Positions 8,620-16,867 of a DNA stretch of 54,344 nt are shown here, in pieces (positions within the stretch are counted from its first letter, which is position 1; every line of letters begins with the position of its first letter). Made by a program: the position numbers and the translations under genes. The notes under the pieces were generated by a model. That model did no database searches. It was not told where the DNA came from and saw only the letters and a list, made by a program, of their open reading frames with translations. The stretch comes from Pseudomonadota bacterium (GTDB lineage Bacteria; Myxococcota_A; Polyangia; Polyangiales; Polyangiaceae), in contig JAEYVE010000274.1 in NCBI GenBank assembly GCA_023432025.1, positions 1-54,344 of the forward strand, read 5' to 3'.

Positions 8620-11001
8620 TCAGTACTCCTGCCCGGGCGTGCCGGGTCCTCCGACATAAGGCGTAAAGCCGGTGTTTTGGCGAGCGTAGAACTGGCCGCC
8701 CATGTCGATGGCGCGGATCAGCTTCACGAGCTCCTCGCGGGTGAGGCCCGCCTCCGCGGCGTGATCCGTGCGAACGTCGCCCGTGATGCGTTCGTCGCTG
8801 AAGGGCTCACCGAGCGGCCAGCCATACGAGGTGTCGTCCTTGCTGGACGTCACGTTCAGCTTTTCGATGAGCGCGCTGTGGCGCGCGTCCGAGGGCAGAC
8901 CCCAAGGCGGCGGCACCTCGCCCTCCACGGTGGTGCCCATGCCCATCTCCATCTCGAGCGCCGCCGGATAGAAGATGGACACGTACGACGCGGGCCACGG
9001 CTTGGTGTCGCGATCGTAGTGCACGGTGATTTCACGCGACGAGAGATCGAGCCGCGGGATTTCGTACGCCGTGGTCTCGCCGGTCGCCGCGTCCGTCATG
9101 GACACGGTGTAGTACTCCTGCGGACCGTCTCCGTTCGTGGTCTCGTTGTGACAACTCACGCAGCGCTCATCCAAGATTCTCTGGATTTCGTTCGGGTTCG
9201 CGTCGTCGTCCGCGTAGTCCCATGGGTACTCCACGCGCTCGCCGAGCGGCACCTGGAACTTTTGTGGGCCCTTACCCGAGGCGATGGTGAGCTGCTGCGC
9301 CGCCGGAGAGAACGGCTTGGTCCGCTCCTCGTGGCAGCCCCCGCAGGCGCGTGACTCGCCCGGCATGCCTTGAATCCACGTCGTTTGATTGCGGATGGCG
9401 AGGTCGAACTCGTCGACCACTTGCAGGTGCACCGGGACGAACGCCGGGATCTCCGCGCTCCACGAGCCGTCCTCGTAGACGTCCGCTTCCCCGAGCAGCG
9501 CCGCGCCTTCGGCCATGGTCAGGCCGAACATGGTGACGCCAGGCGCGCCCTCGCTGGAGAAGCCCTCGATGATGCGCACCTTGACGGCTTGCTGGAGCGC
9601 CTCGTCGATGGACACGCCGTCACCGAACTGCGCGCCGCTCACGGTTTCTCCGTGCAAGCTGCCCAGCGACGTTTGCCGCACGTCCACGGAGCCCAAGGTG
9701 GTGGGCTTCTTGGCGTCCTGGCTGTTTTGGATGGAGCCGATGGGCGCCGGCTCGTCACGCCGGAGGATGGGGCGCGCGTAAAGCTCCCAGCTCCCCGCGT
9801 AGTTTTTCACCAGGTGATTTTTGCGCGACTTGGAGCTCGGGTCGTACACGTAAATGCCGAAGTCCGGCGGCGTGAGCGACAGCTCGTTCAAGTCGTTCAC
9901 GGTGCCGTCCGCCCACGACGTGAGGATGCGCCCGTCGGGCAGCACCGCCGGCGAACGGTAGCGGCCAACGGGCGAAGGATCGTCCGCGCGCGGCACGGAG
10001 GGCGTGAGCACCTCGTAGGTCGCCAGCTCCTCGCTGCTGTGGTCCTCGGGGTTCGCGTCCACGCGTACGAGCGCGCCCGCCTGAATGGTATTTTCGCGTT
10101 CGGTCGCGATGCCAACGAACACGCGCGGCGTCTTGGTTTCCTGGATTTGCACCAAGGAGTTGCCCGGCTTGGCGTGCTGACCGGCGATCGCCGTCATCTG
10201 CGTGCAGTCCGGGTTCATGCTGAAGAGCTTCACGTCGTTGACGTTTTCCAGGTGCTCCCAGCGCGAAAAGCCGACGCGCCCGTCGGCGAGCGAGAACAAG
10301 TTGATCGTGTGCGAGAGGTTCTGCGAACAGAGCTTGCGGTCCGAATCCCCTCCGGCAAACGTGGTGATGCCAATCTGCGTGACGATGCGCGCGTGGTTGT
10401 ACTCGTCGGCGCGCGTGCCCATTTCCGTGTAGGGCTGGTCGGTCACGAACGCGATGCGCTCACCGGGCAACCAAATGGCGTGAATGTCGTCGTAAGGGCC
10501 GAACGTGAGCTGATGCAGCTCGTACTCACCGTCGTCGTCGGGCGTGAGGCTCGCCCAGTACAAGTGGTAGTTGTCGTCGGCGCGCGTCTTCATCGAAAAC
10601 AACACCTTGGTGGCGTCGTAGCTGACGTCCACGCTGGCGATGTCCGCCTCCTTGAAGTCCGCGGTGATATTGACGACGTCGCCCGTGCGAAGGTCGAGCA
10701 CCTCGAGGCGCCCGCCCGGCACGTAGCGCTTGTAGTCCATCACCTGCCCCATGCCGCCGGCCACGTCGATGGACACCTCGCCGTCCTCGCCGACCACGGT
10801 GTGCTGACGGACCGCGTACACGATGCGTGACACGCTTTGCCCGTCGTCCTCGCTCGCCCCGGTTTCGCTCGAGCAGCTCGGCGTGACCAAGAGCGACGCG
10901 AGGCCCGCGGAGAGCGCCAAGCTGCCGAGCAGGAGCCGCGCCGACAACGAGGAAGCTCGAGGACGGGCCGCTTGGGTGAGACGCTCGAGTAAGCTTCGCA
11001 T
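8620..11001 (-). CDS. HzsA-like dihaem beta-propeller lipoprotein 2
   Basis: A 793-residue secreted protein. I place the start at ATG 10999-11001, because GGAGAT lies five bases upstream and a signal sequence follows at once; an upstream in-frame start adds 33 poorly fitting residues. The signal ends in TPSC (Cys43), an imperfect lipobox. Beta-propeller blades of PD40 type span about residues 55-450, including a PDGRILTSWADG blade matching its paralogue. Two canonical haem sites follow, CGGCH (553-557) and CVSCH (614-618). The C-terminal part has an EMEMGMG segment that could give axial ligands. The family resemblance is to HzsA-related proteins. It is the first gene of the minus-strand cluster, followed 3 bp later by the HEAT gene, and diverges from hisIE. 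Confidence 0.75.
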   Translation of the reverse strand: MRSLLERLTQAARPRASSLSARLLLGSLALSAGLASLLVTPSCSSETGASEDDGQSVSRIVYAVRQHTVVGEDGEVSIDVAGGMGQVMDYKRYVPGGRLEVLDLRTGDVVNITADFKEADIASVDVSYDATKVLFSMKTRADDNYHLYWASLTPDDDGEYELHQLTFGPYDDIHAIWLPGERIAFVTDQPYTEMGTRADEYNHARIVTQIGITTFAGGDSDRKLCSQNLSHTINLFSLADGRVGFSRWEHLENVNDVKLFSMNPDCTQMTAIAGQHAKPGNSLVQIQETKTPRVFVGIATERENTIQAGALVRVDANPEDHSSEELATYEVLTPSVPRADDPSPVGRYRSPAVLPDGRILTSWADGTVNDLNELSLTPPDFGIYVYDPSSKSRKNHLVKNYAGSWELYARPILRRDEPAPIGSIQNSQDAKKPTTLGSVDVRQTSLGSLHGETVSGAQFGDGVSIDEALQQAVKVRIIEGFSSEGAPGVTMFGLTMAEGAALLGEADVYEDGSWSAEIPAFVPVHLQVVDEFDLAIRNQTTWIQGMPGESRACGGCHEERTKPFSPAAQQLTIASGKGPQKFQVPLGERVEYPWDYADDDANPNEIQRILDERCVSCHNETTNGDGPQEYYTVSMTDAATGETTAYEIPRLDLSSREITVHYDRDTKPWPASYVSIFYPAALEMEMGMGTTVEGEVPPPWGLPSDARHSALIEKLNVTSSKDDTSYGWPLGEPFSDERITGDVRTDHAAEAGLTREELVKLIRAIDMGGQFYARQNTGFTPYVGGPGTPGQEY

Positions 11002-11006
11002 TTTGG

Positions 11007-11012
11007 ATCTCC
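11007..11012 (-). promoter_or_regulatory. Shine-Dalgarno sequence deciding the start of HzsA-like gene 2
   Basis: On the minus strand GGAGAT is followed by five bases (CCAAA) and ATG. This supports the start at 11001 over the longer frame beginning at 11100. Confidence 0.7.
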
Positions 11013-11110
11013 GAACCCGGAGCCCATGCACGGCACGGGCCAGACGAGGTGAGCCGGCGATTCTAGGCGAAAACAGCTGAAGTCCTCCACTGGCGGACAC
11101 CGAATCGGGC

Positions 11111-11157
11111 GGGGGGTTGGCCCCCTGACCAAAAAAGCCTCGGGGGGGGCGCCCCCC
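11111..11157 (-). promoter_or_regulatory. Two G/C-only inverted repeats in the leader upstream of HzsA-like gene 2
   Basis: GGGGG-TTGG-CCCCC lies at 11112-11125, and a perfect 14-bp palindrome of six G, CG and six C at 11144-11157. On the minus strand the palindrome is followed by GAGGC and six T, which looks like an intrinsic terminator placed before the operon. It could act as an attenuator, a protein site or a G-quadruplex. Confidence 0.35.
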
Positions 11158-11237
11158 ACAGCTCCCCTCTCGCCCAGAGCGCCTCGAGCCGCTATGCGTC
11201 TGCCCCCCGCCACCGGCGGACGAAAGGAAGCGCGCCC

Positions 11238-11903
11238 ATGAGCACGACCCTCGATCACCTGAAGTTCGATACGAACGGCCTCGTGCCCGCCGTCGTCCAA
11301 GATCGCCTGACCGGCGAGGTGCGCATGGTCGCGTGGATGAACCGCGAGGCGCTCACCGCCACCCTGCAGACGCAGAGAGCCACGTTCTACAGTCGCTCAC
11401 GCGGCGCGCTCTGGGTGAAAGGTGAAACCAGCGGGCACTTCTTGCAGGTGCGCGAAGTGTTGGCGGACTGCGACGGCGACACGCTGCTCGTCTTGGTCGA
11501 TCCGGAAGGGCCCTCGTGCCACACGGGCCGCGACAACTGCTTCTTCGAGCATGTTGGCGAGCGCGGCACGGAAACCGTACCCGCCGCGGTTCCATTTCTC
11601 ACGCGGCTCGAGCGAGTTCTGGAAGAGCGCAAGCAGAGCACCGCAGAGAAGAGCTACACCCGCTCGCTCTTCGACGGCGGCGTCCCCAAGATCGGCAAGA
11701 AAATCGTCGAAGAAGCCGCGGAAGTGGTCGAAGCGCTGGCGAACGAAACCGACGAACGCATCGCGAGCGAAGCGGCCGACGTGCTTTATCACCTCTTGGT
11801 GGGGCTTCGGCACCGCGGCATTCCGCTGCGCGCCGTCTTGGAGACGTTGGCGGGCCGTTTCGGAACCGGCGGTCACGTAGAAAAGGCCTCCCGCAAGGGC
11901 TGA
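11238..11903 (+). CDS. hisIE: Bifunctional phosphoribosyl-AMP cyclohydrolase / phosphoribosyl-ATP pyrophosphatase
   Basis: A 221-residue fusion that carries out steps two and three of histidine synthesis. The N-terminal HisI domain (about 1-110) shows WMNREAL, SRGALWVKGETSG, the Asp cluster DCDGD and the zinc cysteines in SCHTGRDNCF. The C-terminal HisE domain (about 125-215) shows the metal-binding helices KIVEEAAEVVEA and EAADVLYHLLV. Fusion of HisI with HisE is common in proteobacteria. A GAAAGGAAG Shine-Dalgarno sequence precedes the ATG. No other his genes are in the window, so the pathway is dispersed in this genome. It diverges from the HzsA-like operon and is followed by 265 bp of non-coding DNA. 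Confidence 0.97.
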   Translation: MSTTLDHLKFDTNGLVPAVVQDRLTGEVRMVAWMNREALTATLQTQRATFYSRSRGALWVKGETSGHFLQVREVLADCDGDTLLVLVDPEGPSCHTGRDNCFFEHVGERGTETVPAAVPFLTRLERVLEERKQSTAEKSYTRSLFDGGVPKIGKKIVEEAAEVVEALANETDERIASEAADVLYHLLVGLRHRGIPLRAVLETLAGRFGTGGHVEKASRKG

Positions 11904-12168
11904 AAGCGCTTCGATCGCGCCGCTTCGCTAACCGAGGCGCGCGATGCGCGCTGGTCTCACTTCTCACTACCTGCGCGCCACTTCGCGTCACTCGCACCAA
12001 CTGACGCAGCGTGGCCGCCGAAGGTCAGCCGTTTGACCCGTTCGAAGGGGCACGAGTATCGTTCGAGCTCGGCGAAACTGCCCCGCGCTGGGCGGCGCAC
12101 ACCGCTTAAATAAGAGCATTTCCGACGCTCACGCTCGTTCGACGAGCAAGCGCCTTCCGAGATCAGAC
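11904..12168. other. Non-coding gap before the pseudo-receiver gene
   Basis: No gene or clear terminator is seen. An AT-rich TTAAATAAG lies at 12116-12124, about 45 bp before the next start, and is the only -10-like candidate, but no matching -35 box is obvious. Confidence 0.4.
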
Positions 12169-14376
12169 ATGACGAACGTCCTCGTGTTCGAGAGTGACTC
12201 CGACTTCGCCCAGACCCTCCGCGTCGGGCTCGACGGCTTCGGCTGCGCCACGACCGTGGTCGACGACGCCGACCGCGGCATGCAGGTCGCCGAAAGTACG
12301 AAGCCCGACCTCATCCTGCTCTCGATCGAGCTGCCGAAAATGAACGGCTTTTCGGTGTGCAACAAGCTCAAGCGCAACACGGCGCTCAAGGACGTGCCGC
12401 TCATCATCATGAGCTCGGACTCCACCGAGGAGACGTTCGAGCAACACAAGCGCCTGCGCACCCGCGCCGAAGACTACGTTCACAAACCCATCACCTTCGA
12501 CGCTCTGGTGGAGCGCATCGAGCAGTTCGTTTCCATCCAGCGCGAGCTGGGCATCGAAGCGGACGATATCGTGCTCGACGACGACATCGTGCTCGAGGAC
12601 GCGCAGACGGCCACACCATCGCCCGTCGAGGTCGACAGCGAGGTGGACGCGCTGACCGAGGCCGCCTTCGGCGTGCTGACGTCGCACGCCCCCCAGGTCC
12701 CCTCCGTGCGACCGCCGCCGCCGCCCTCGATGCGCCCGCCAGCGCCGTCCACTCGTCCGCCAGCGCCCGAGGCGCCCCCTCCCGTGCTCGACGTAGCTCC
12801 CACGCCGCCCCCCGTCGAAGAGGTGAGCGAGCTCTTGGTCGACGATCTCGAGCTCGATGAGAACGACGGCCTCGAAATCGCCGCGCCCGCCGAGCCGTCG
12901 GAGCCCTTGGCAGTCGACGAGGTGCACCTGGAAGAGCCCGAAATCGAGGAACTGGACGCGCCCGCCGCGAGCGCCGCGAGCGCGGAGCTCATCGCCGAGC
13001 TCGCCGAGGTGCGGGCCCACGCCGAGAGCCTGACGTCCCAACTGAGCGAGGCGCGCGCCGCCGCGCAGACGCACCAGAGCGAGGCCGAGAGCCGCGCGCG
13101 TTCCTTGGAGACCAAGGGCGAGGAAGTCGCGCTTCTGCAGCGTGAGGTGGATCAGCTCCGTCAAAAGCTGGCGTCGGGCGAAGCCTCGGGTACGGCCCGC
13201 GAGTTCCTCGACCTGCGCGAGCAGCTGAACAAGAAGGACAAGGAAATCCTCGAAATCCGGGAGCGCCTGCACACCCGCGAAAAAGAGGTCGTCCACCTGA
13301 ATGACGGCAACATCGCGCTGGAACGTGAAAAGGCGGACCTCATCGACCGCACGCACGAGCTCGAGCGGGACGTCTCCGCCCTCGAAAAAACGCGGGACGC
13401 ACTGGCCGCCGACAAGGAGCAGGCGGTCAAGCGTGGCGACGACTTCAAGGCGCAGCGTGACAAGCTGAAGGAAGAGCTCGACGGACGCACCGAGGAGCTC
13501 CGCCAAGCGCGCGAGAGGCGCGAGGCAGATCTGGCGGCGCGTGACGCTCAAGAGGCCGCGCTCCGCGAAGACCACAAGAACGCGCTCGCGGACGCGGCAG
13601 AGGCGGCCGAGCGCGTGAAGGAAGCGGCGGTGGCCGAGGCCATCGCGCAGACCTCCGAGAAGGCCGCAGTCGCTCGAGAGGCCGCGCTCGCGGACGCGGC
13701 ACAAGAAGCAGAGCGGGCACAAGCGCAGGCCATCGCGGCGCGCGCGGCCGAGCTGAAGCACGAGCACGACTCCCGCATGGCGGCACTGCACCGCGCCAAC
13801 GAAGAGGCGCTCGCCAAGCTGCGCGCCGAGCACCAGCAGCGCCTGGCGGAGGCGGCTCGTGACGCCGCCGCCGACAAGGCCGCTCGGGAAGCCGAGCTAC
13901 GCGCCGAGCACGAGGCTGCTCAAAACGCGCTGCGCGCCGATCACAACGAGGCGCTCACGCAGCTCGGAAACGACAAAGCCGCGGCGGAGGCGGAGCGAGA
14001 CGCCATCATCGCGGCGCTCGAAGCCGACCTCGCCACGCGCACCAGCGAGCGCGACCAGGCCAACCAAACCATCACCGAGCGGAACTCCACCATCGCGGCG
14101 CTCGAGGCCAACCTCGCCACGCGCACCAGCGAGCGCGACCAGGCCAACCAAACCATCGCCGAGCGCAACCGCAGAGTGGAACAGCTCGAGGTGGACCTGG
14201 CCTCCACACGCGCCGACCTCGTGGAGACGCGCGACAAGCTCGAGAGTGAGTCGTCGAAGCTCAGCACCGCGCGAGCCAAGTGGAGCGCGGACTCGAGCGC
14301 CCTCAAGTCCGCCAAGGAAGCGTTGGCGAACGCGGTCGCTCTTCTGGACGAAGCGGAAAACCGCCCCATCGAGTGA
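12169..14376 (+). CDS. FrzS/AglZ-like pseudo-receiver protein with long coiled coil
   Basis: A 735-residue protein. Residues 1-124 form a response-regulator receiver fold, but the phospho-acceptor position is Ser52 (LILLSIELPKMNG) where Asp is expected, and the acid pocket reads ESD. The lysine of HKP (near 105) is kept. This is a pseudo-receiver. A Pro-rich hinge (about 178-215) and an acidic linker lead to an almost continuous Glu/Ala/Arg/Leu coiled coil from about 265 to 730. The architecture is that of AglZ and FrzS, polarity and motility proteins of Myxococcus xanthus that bind partners through the receiver and position themselves through the coiled coil. Two exact-length 28-residue repeats lie at the C-terminal end of the coil (DNA 14007-14174). 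It is a single gene with no frz or agl genes nearby, so assignment to either protein is open. Confidence 0.87.
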   Translation: MTNVLVFESDSDFAQTLRVGLDGFGCATTVVDDADRGMQVAESTKPDLILLSIELPKMNGFSVCNKLKRNTALKDVPLIIMSSDSTEETFEQHKRLRTRAEDYVHKPITFDALVERIEQFVSIQRELGIEADDIVLDDDIVLEDAQTATPSPVEVDSEVDALTEAAFGVLTSHAPQVPSVRPPPPPSMRPPAPSTRPPAPEAPPPVLDVAPTPPPVEEVSELLVDDLELDENDGLEIAAPAEPSEPLAVDEVHLEEPEIEELDAPAASAASAELIAELAEVRAHAESLTSQLSEARAAAQTHQSEAESRARSLETKGEEVALLQREVDQLRQKLASGEASGTAREFLDLREQLNKKDKEILEIRERLHTREKEVVHLNDGNIALEREKADLIDRTHELERDVSALEKTRDALAADKEQAVKRGDDFKAQRDKLKEELDGRTEELRQARERREADLAARDAQEAALREDHKNALADAAEAAERVKEAAVAEAIAQTSEKAAVAREAALADAAQEAERAQAQAIAARAAELKHEHDSRMAALHRANEEALAKLRAEHQQRLAEAARDAAADKAAREAELRAEHEAAQNALRADHNEALTQLGNDKAAAEAERDAIIAALEADLATRTSERDQANQTITERNSTIAALEANLATRTSERDQANQTIAERNRRVEQLEVDLASTRADLVETRDKLESESSKLSTARAKWSADSSALKSAKEALANAVALLDEAENRPIE
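14007..14174 (+). repeat. 84-bp tandem duplication inside the coiled coil
   Basis: Two copies (14007-14090 and 14091-14174) differ at only a few bases. Each encodes 28 residues (IAALEA-LATRTSERDQANQT-), exactly four heptads, so the duplication keeps the coiled-coil register. Confidence 0.9.
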
Positions 14377-14412
14377 AAGGCGAACGCCTCACGGCCGCTC
14401 GGGCCTCCCCCT

Positions 14413-14460
14413 GGTGGCAGAGGCCCCGGCGGCAGAGGCCCCGGCGGCAGAGGCCCCGGG
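14413..14460. repeat. 15-bp tandem repeat, three copies
   Basis: GGCAGAGGCCCC occurs at 14416, 14431 and 14446 with a 15-bp period, in the short gap between the convergent pseudo-receiver and bpt genes. Each unit holds a short self-complementary GGCC core. It may help termination from both sides or be simple slippage DNA. Confidence 0.85.
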
Positions 14461-14464
14461 CGGC

Positions 14465-15208
14465 TCAGAGGAACGTGCGCCACACGCCATCGATGAGCCG
14501 CTCGTGCGGGACGTAGCGCGCTTTGTACGTCATGGCTTCACACTCGGCGATGTAGAGCCCCAGATAGAGGTAATCGAGCGACCAGGTTCGGCACAGCTCG
14601 AGCTGCTTCAAAATGGAGTACGTGCCGATGCTGTAGCGCTCCGCCGACGGGTCGTAGCAACAGTACACGGCGGAGAGTGAGCGCTCCCCTCGATCGACGA
14701 TGGCGACGCCAACGAGCGAGCCGTTCGCGTAGTACGCAATCTCGAAGCTGTCGCAGCACGTGGCCACCAAAAAGTCTCGATAGCCCTCGAGATCGATGGG
14801 CGGCTGCCCGTCTCCGAGCCCGCGCCCGAGCTTGTGGAGGTTGTAGAGCTCGACCCGGCGCGCATCCACCACCGGCGGCCCCACGACGGCCCGGAGCTCG
14901 CGGTCTCCGCGCGCGAGGACACGCCGCTGTGAACGCGACAGCGCGTACCTTTGCACGACGAGGCGGATCGGCTCGCACGCTTTGCACTCGGGGCAAGCCG
15001 TCCGATACAGGACGAAGCCCTGACGACGGTCGCCCGCCAGGAGCCGCTGGTCGAGCTCTTCGCGGTCGAGCGGACGCGCGGGGAGCCGCAGCGGCATGCG
15101 CGCGATGCGCTCGCGCAAGTACGGACAACGCTGCGTCCTGTCGTAAACGATTAGCTCCGGCGGACTGCCGAGCATGAGCCGCGGAACACTCACTTCTGTG
15201 CCATCCAC
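14465..15208 (-). CDS. bpt: Arginyl/leucyl-tRNA-protein transferase (Bpt)
   Basis: A 247-residue member of the bacterial ATE1-like family, which moves an amino acid (leucine in characterised Bpt) from tRNA to N-terminal Asp or Glu and so marks proteins for ClpAP by the N-degron route. Family hallmarks are visible: the N-terminal CPYL (Cys28), the cysteine cluster CPECKACEPIRL (Cys72, 75, 78), SRSQRRVLAR, a Gly/Ser substrate-site region SIGTYSILKQLE and the closing YLGLYIAECEAMTYKARY. The length is normal. It converges on the pseudo-receiver gene and lies downstream of the NtrC-type gene on the same strand with a 172-bp gap. The ATG is the first in frame and fits the family N-terminus. Confidence 0.93.
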   Translation of the reverse strand: MDGTEVSVPRLMLGSPPELIVYDRTQRCPYLRERIARMPLRLPARPLDREELDQRLLAGDRRQGFVLYRTACPECKACEPIRLVVQRYALSRSQRRVLARGDRELRAVVGPPVVDARRVELYNLHKLGRGLGDGQPPIDLEGYRDFLVATCCDSFEIAYYANGSLVGVAIVDRGERSLSAVYCCYDPSAERYSIGTYSILKQLELCRTWSLDYLYLGLYIAECEAMTYKARYVPHERLIDGVWRTFL

Positions 15209-15380
15209 GTGATCACCGCCGGCTTTGAAAGCCTCTCCAATGATAACCCGGACCCGACGGCGCGCACGGACGCGCCTCCCCGAGATTGGAACGGCTCGAG
15301 CGAGACGCGCGTGAACCTAGCGCCGCATTTTTCCGCGCCGCCCGCGCGGTCGGCCGAGCCCCAGCGCGCAAACGGGCGCT

Positions 15381-16817
15381 CTAGTGGCCGTCTACCTTGC
15401 GGTAAATGGTGCGCGTCGAAATGCCGAGCAGCTGCGCGGCCAAGGACTTGTCTCCGCCCGTGTGGCGAAGCGTTTCCCGAATGAGACGGTCTTCCACGTC
15501 CGCCAGCGGCGTGCCGAGGGGGATGGTGAGCACGTTGGGCTCGCTGGGCGCGCTCTCGGCGACGTGCTCCGGCAGATCCTCGAGCGACAGCACGTCCCCG
15601 CGGCACAAGACCGCCGCGCGTTCCATGACATTCTCGAGCTCACGCACGTTCCCGGGCCAGCCGTAGTCGGAGAGGCGCCGCATCACGTCGGGCGGCACGA
15701 CCAACCTCGCGCGCCCGTTTTTTCTGCAATAGACCCCCAGAAAATGATCCACCAAAAGCGGCACGTCCTCGCGCCGCGCGCGGAGCGGCGGCGCCGTCAC
15801 CGCGATCACGTTCAGCCGATAGTAGAGATCCTCTCGAAAGCGCCCCGCCTCCACCTCGGCCGCCAGGTTGCGGTTGGTCGCCGCAACCACACGCACGTCG
15901 GCGCGCACCGTGGAGCCACCGACCGGCTCGTACTCTCCCTCTTGCAAAACGCGCAGCAGCTTGACCTGCACGCTGGGGCTGAGCTCACCGATTTCGTCGA
16001 GAAACAGCGTGCCGCCGCGGGCGCGCGCGAAGCGCCCCTCCTTGCGCGCCACCGCGCCTGTGAAAGCGCCGCGCTCGTGGCCGAAGAGCTCCGCCTCCAA
16101 AATGCTCTCGGGGATCGCCGCGCAGTTGACGGCAACGAACGGCCCCGCTCCGCGCGTGCTCTTGCCGTGAATGAAGCGAGCGATGAGCTCCTTGCCCGTG
16201 CCGCTCTCGCCGAGCACGAGCACGGTGGCGCTCGAAGGTGCGGCCTGCGTCGCCACGTCGAGCACGCGGCGCAGGGCCGGACTTTGCCCGACGATCTCGC
16301 GCGTAGTGAGCAAGCGTAGCTCTTCGCGCAGCGAGCGGTTCTCGGTGACGAGCTTCTGACGTTCGGCGGCCTTGCGCACGCTCTTGACGATCGTCACGCG
16401 CTTGAGCGGCTTCTCCACGAAGTCGTAGGCGCCCTCGCGCATCGCGTGCACCGCTGTCTCCACGGTGCCGTACGCGGTCATCATGACGATTTCCGTGTCG
16501 GGAGAGAGCTCCTTGATGGCGCGCAAGAGCTCCACGCCGTTGGTGCCCGGCATCATGAGATCGGTCAGCACCACGTGAATGCGGTGCTTGCGCACCATCT
16601 CGAGCGCGCCGCGCGCGCCGTCCGCGGTGAGGACGCGCATGCCCTCCTTGCGAAAAATCTTCTCGAGCGACTGCAGGTTCGAGTGCTCGTCGTCGACGAC
16701 GAGCACGGTGACGTCCGTCATTGCAGCCGCGGCGCGCGACGACTCCTCGCCGAGCTCGGTGCTCGCGGCATCCAAGAGCGAGGAGGAGGGACGGTCGCCG
16801 GTCAGAACGTCAGACAT
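15381..16817 (-). CDS. NtrC-family sigma-54-dependent response regulator
   Basis: A 478-residue activator with the three classical domains. The receiver (about 34-150) has the acid pair Asp42/Asp43, phospho-acceptor Asp86 in LTDLMMP and Lys136 in EKP. The AAA+ domain (about 175-400) has Walker A GESGTGKE (203-210), the sigma-54 contact loop GAFTGA (250-255), Walker B LFLDEIGEL and R-finger motifs. A Fis-type helix-turn-helix closes the protein (GDKSLAAQLLGISTRTIYRK). It should be phosphorylated by a histidine kinase and open sigma-54 promoters. No kinase gene is adjacent, so it is an orphan, which is common in myxobacteria. Met33 (MTDVTVLVVDD) is an alternative start. The N-terminal 32 residues are Ser/Ala-rich. 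Confidence 0.97.
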   Translation of the reverse strand: MSDVLTGDRPSSSLLDAASTELGEESSRAAAAMTDVTVLVVDDEHSNLQSLEKIFRKEGMRVLTADGARGALEMVRKHRIHVVLTDLMMPGTNGVELLRAIKELSPDTEIVMMTAYGTVETAVHAMREGAYDFVEKPLKRVTIVKSVRKAAERQKLVTENRSLREELRLLTTREIVGQSPALRRVLDVATQAAPSSATVLVLGESGTGKELIARFIHGKSTRGAGPFVAVNCAAIPESILEAELFGHERGAFTGAVARKEGRFARARGGTLFLDEIGELSPSVQVKLLRVLQEGEYEPVGGSTVRADVRVVAATNRNLAAEVEAGRFREDLYYRLNVIAVTAPPLRARREDVPLLVDHFLGVYCRKNGRARLVVPPDVMRRLSDYGWPGNVRELENVMERAAVLCRGDVLSLEDLPEHVAESAPSEPNVLTIPLGTPLADVEDRLIRETLRHTGGDKSLAAQLLGISTRTIYRKVDGH

Positions 16818-16867
16818 GGCGTCATCCTGTCACGGGACACGCAACTTGTCTCACGCTTGCCAATTTG

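Noticed and set aside
4363..11001. Hydrazine synthase (anammox) assignment
   Set aside because: Only the alpha-type architecture is shared; no beta or gamma subunit and no nitrogen-cycle genes are in the window.
14413..14460. CRISPR-like array
   Set aside because: Three units of 15 bp with no spacers are a simple tandem repeat; the same holds for the other arrays in the window.
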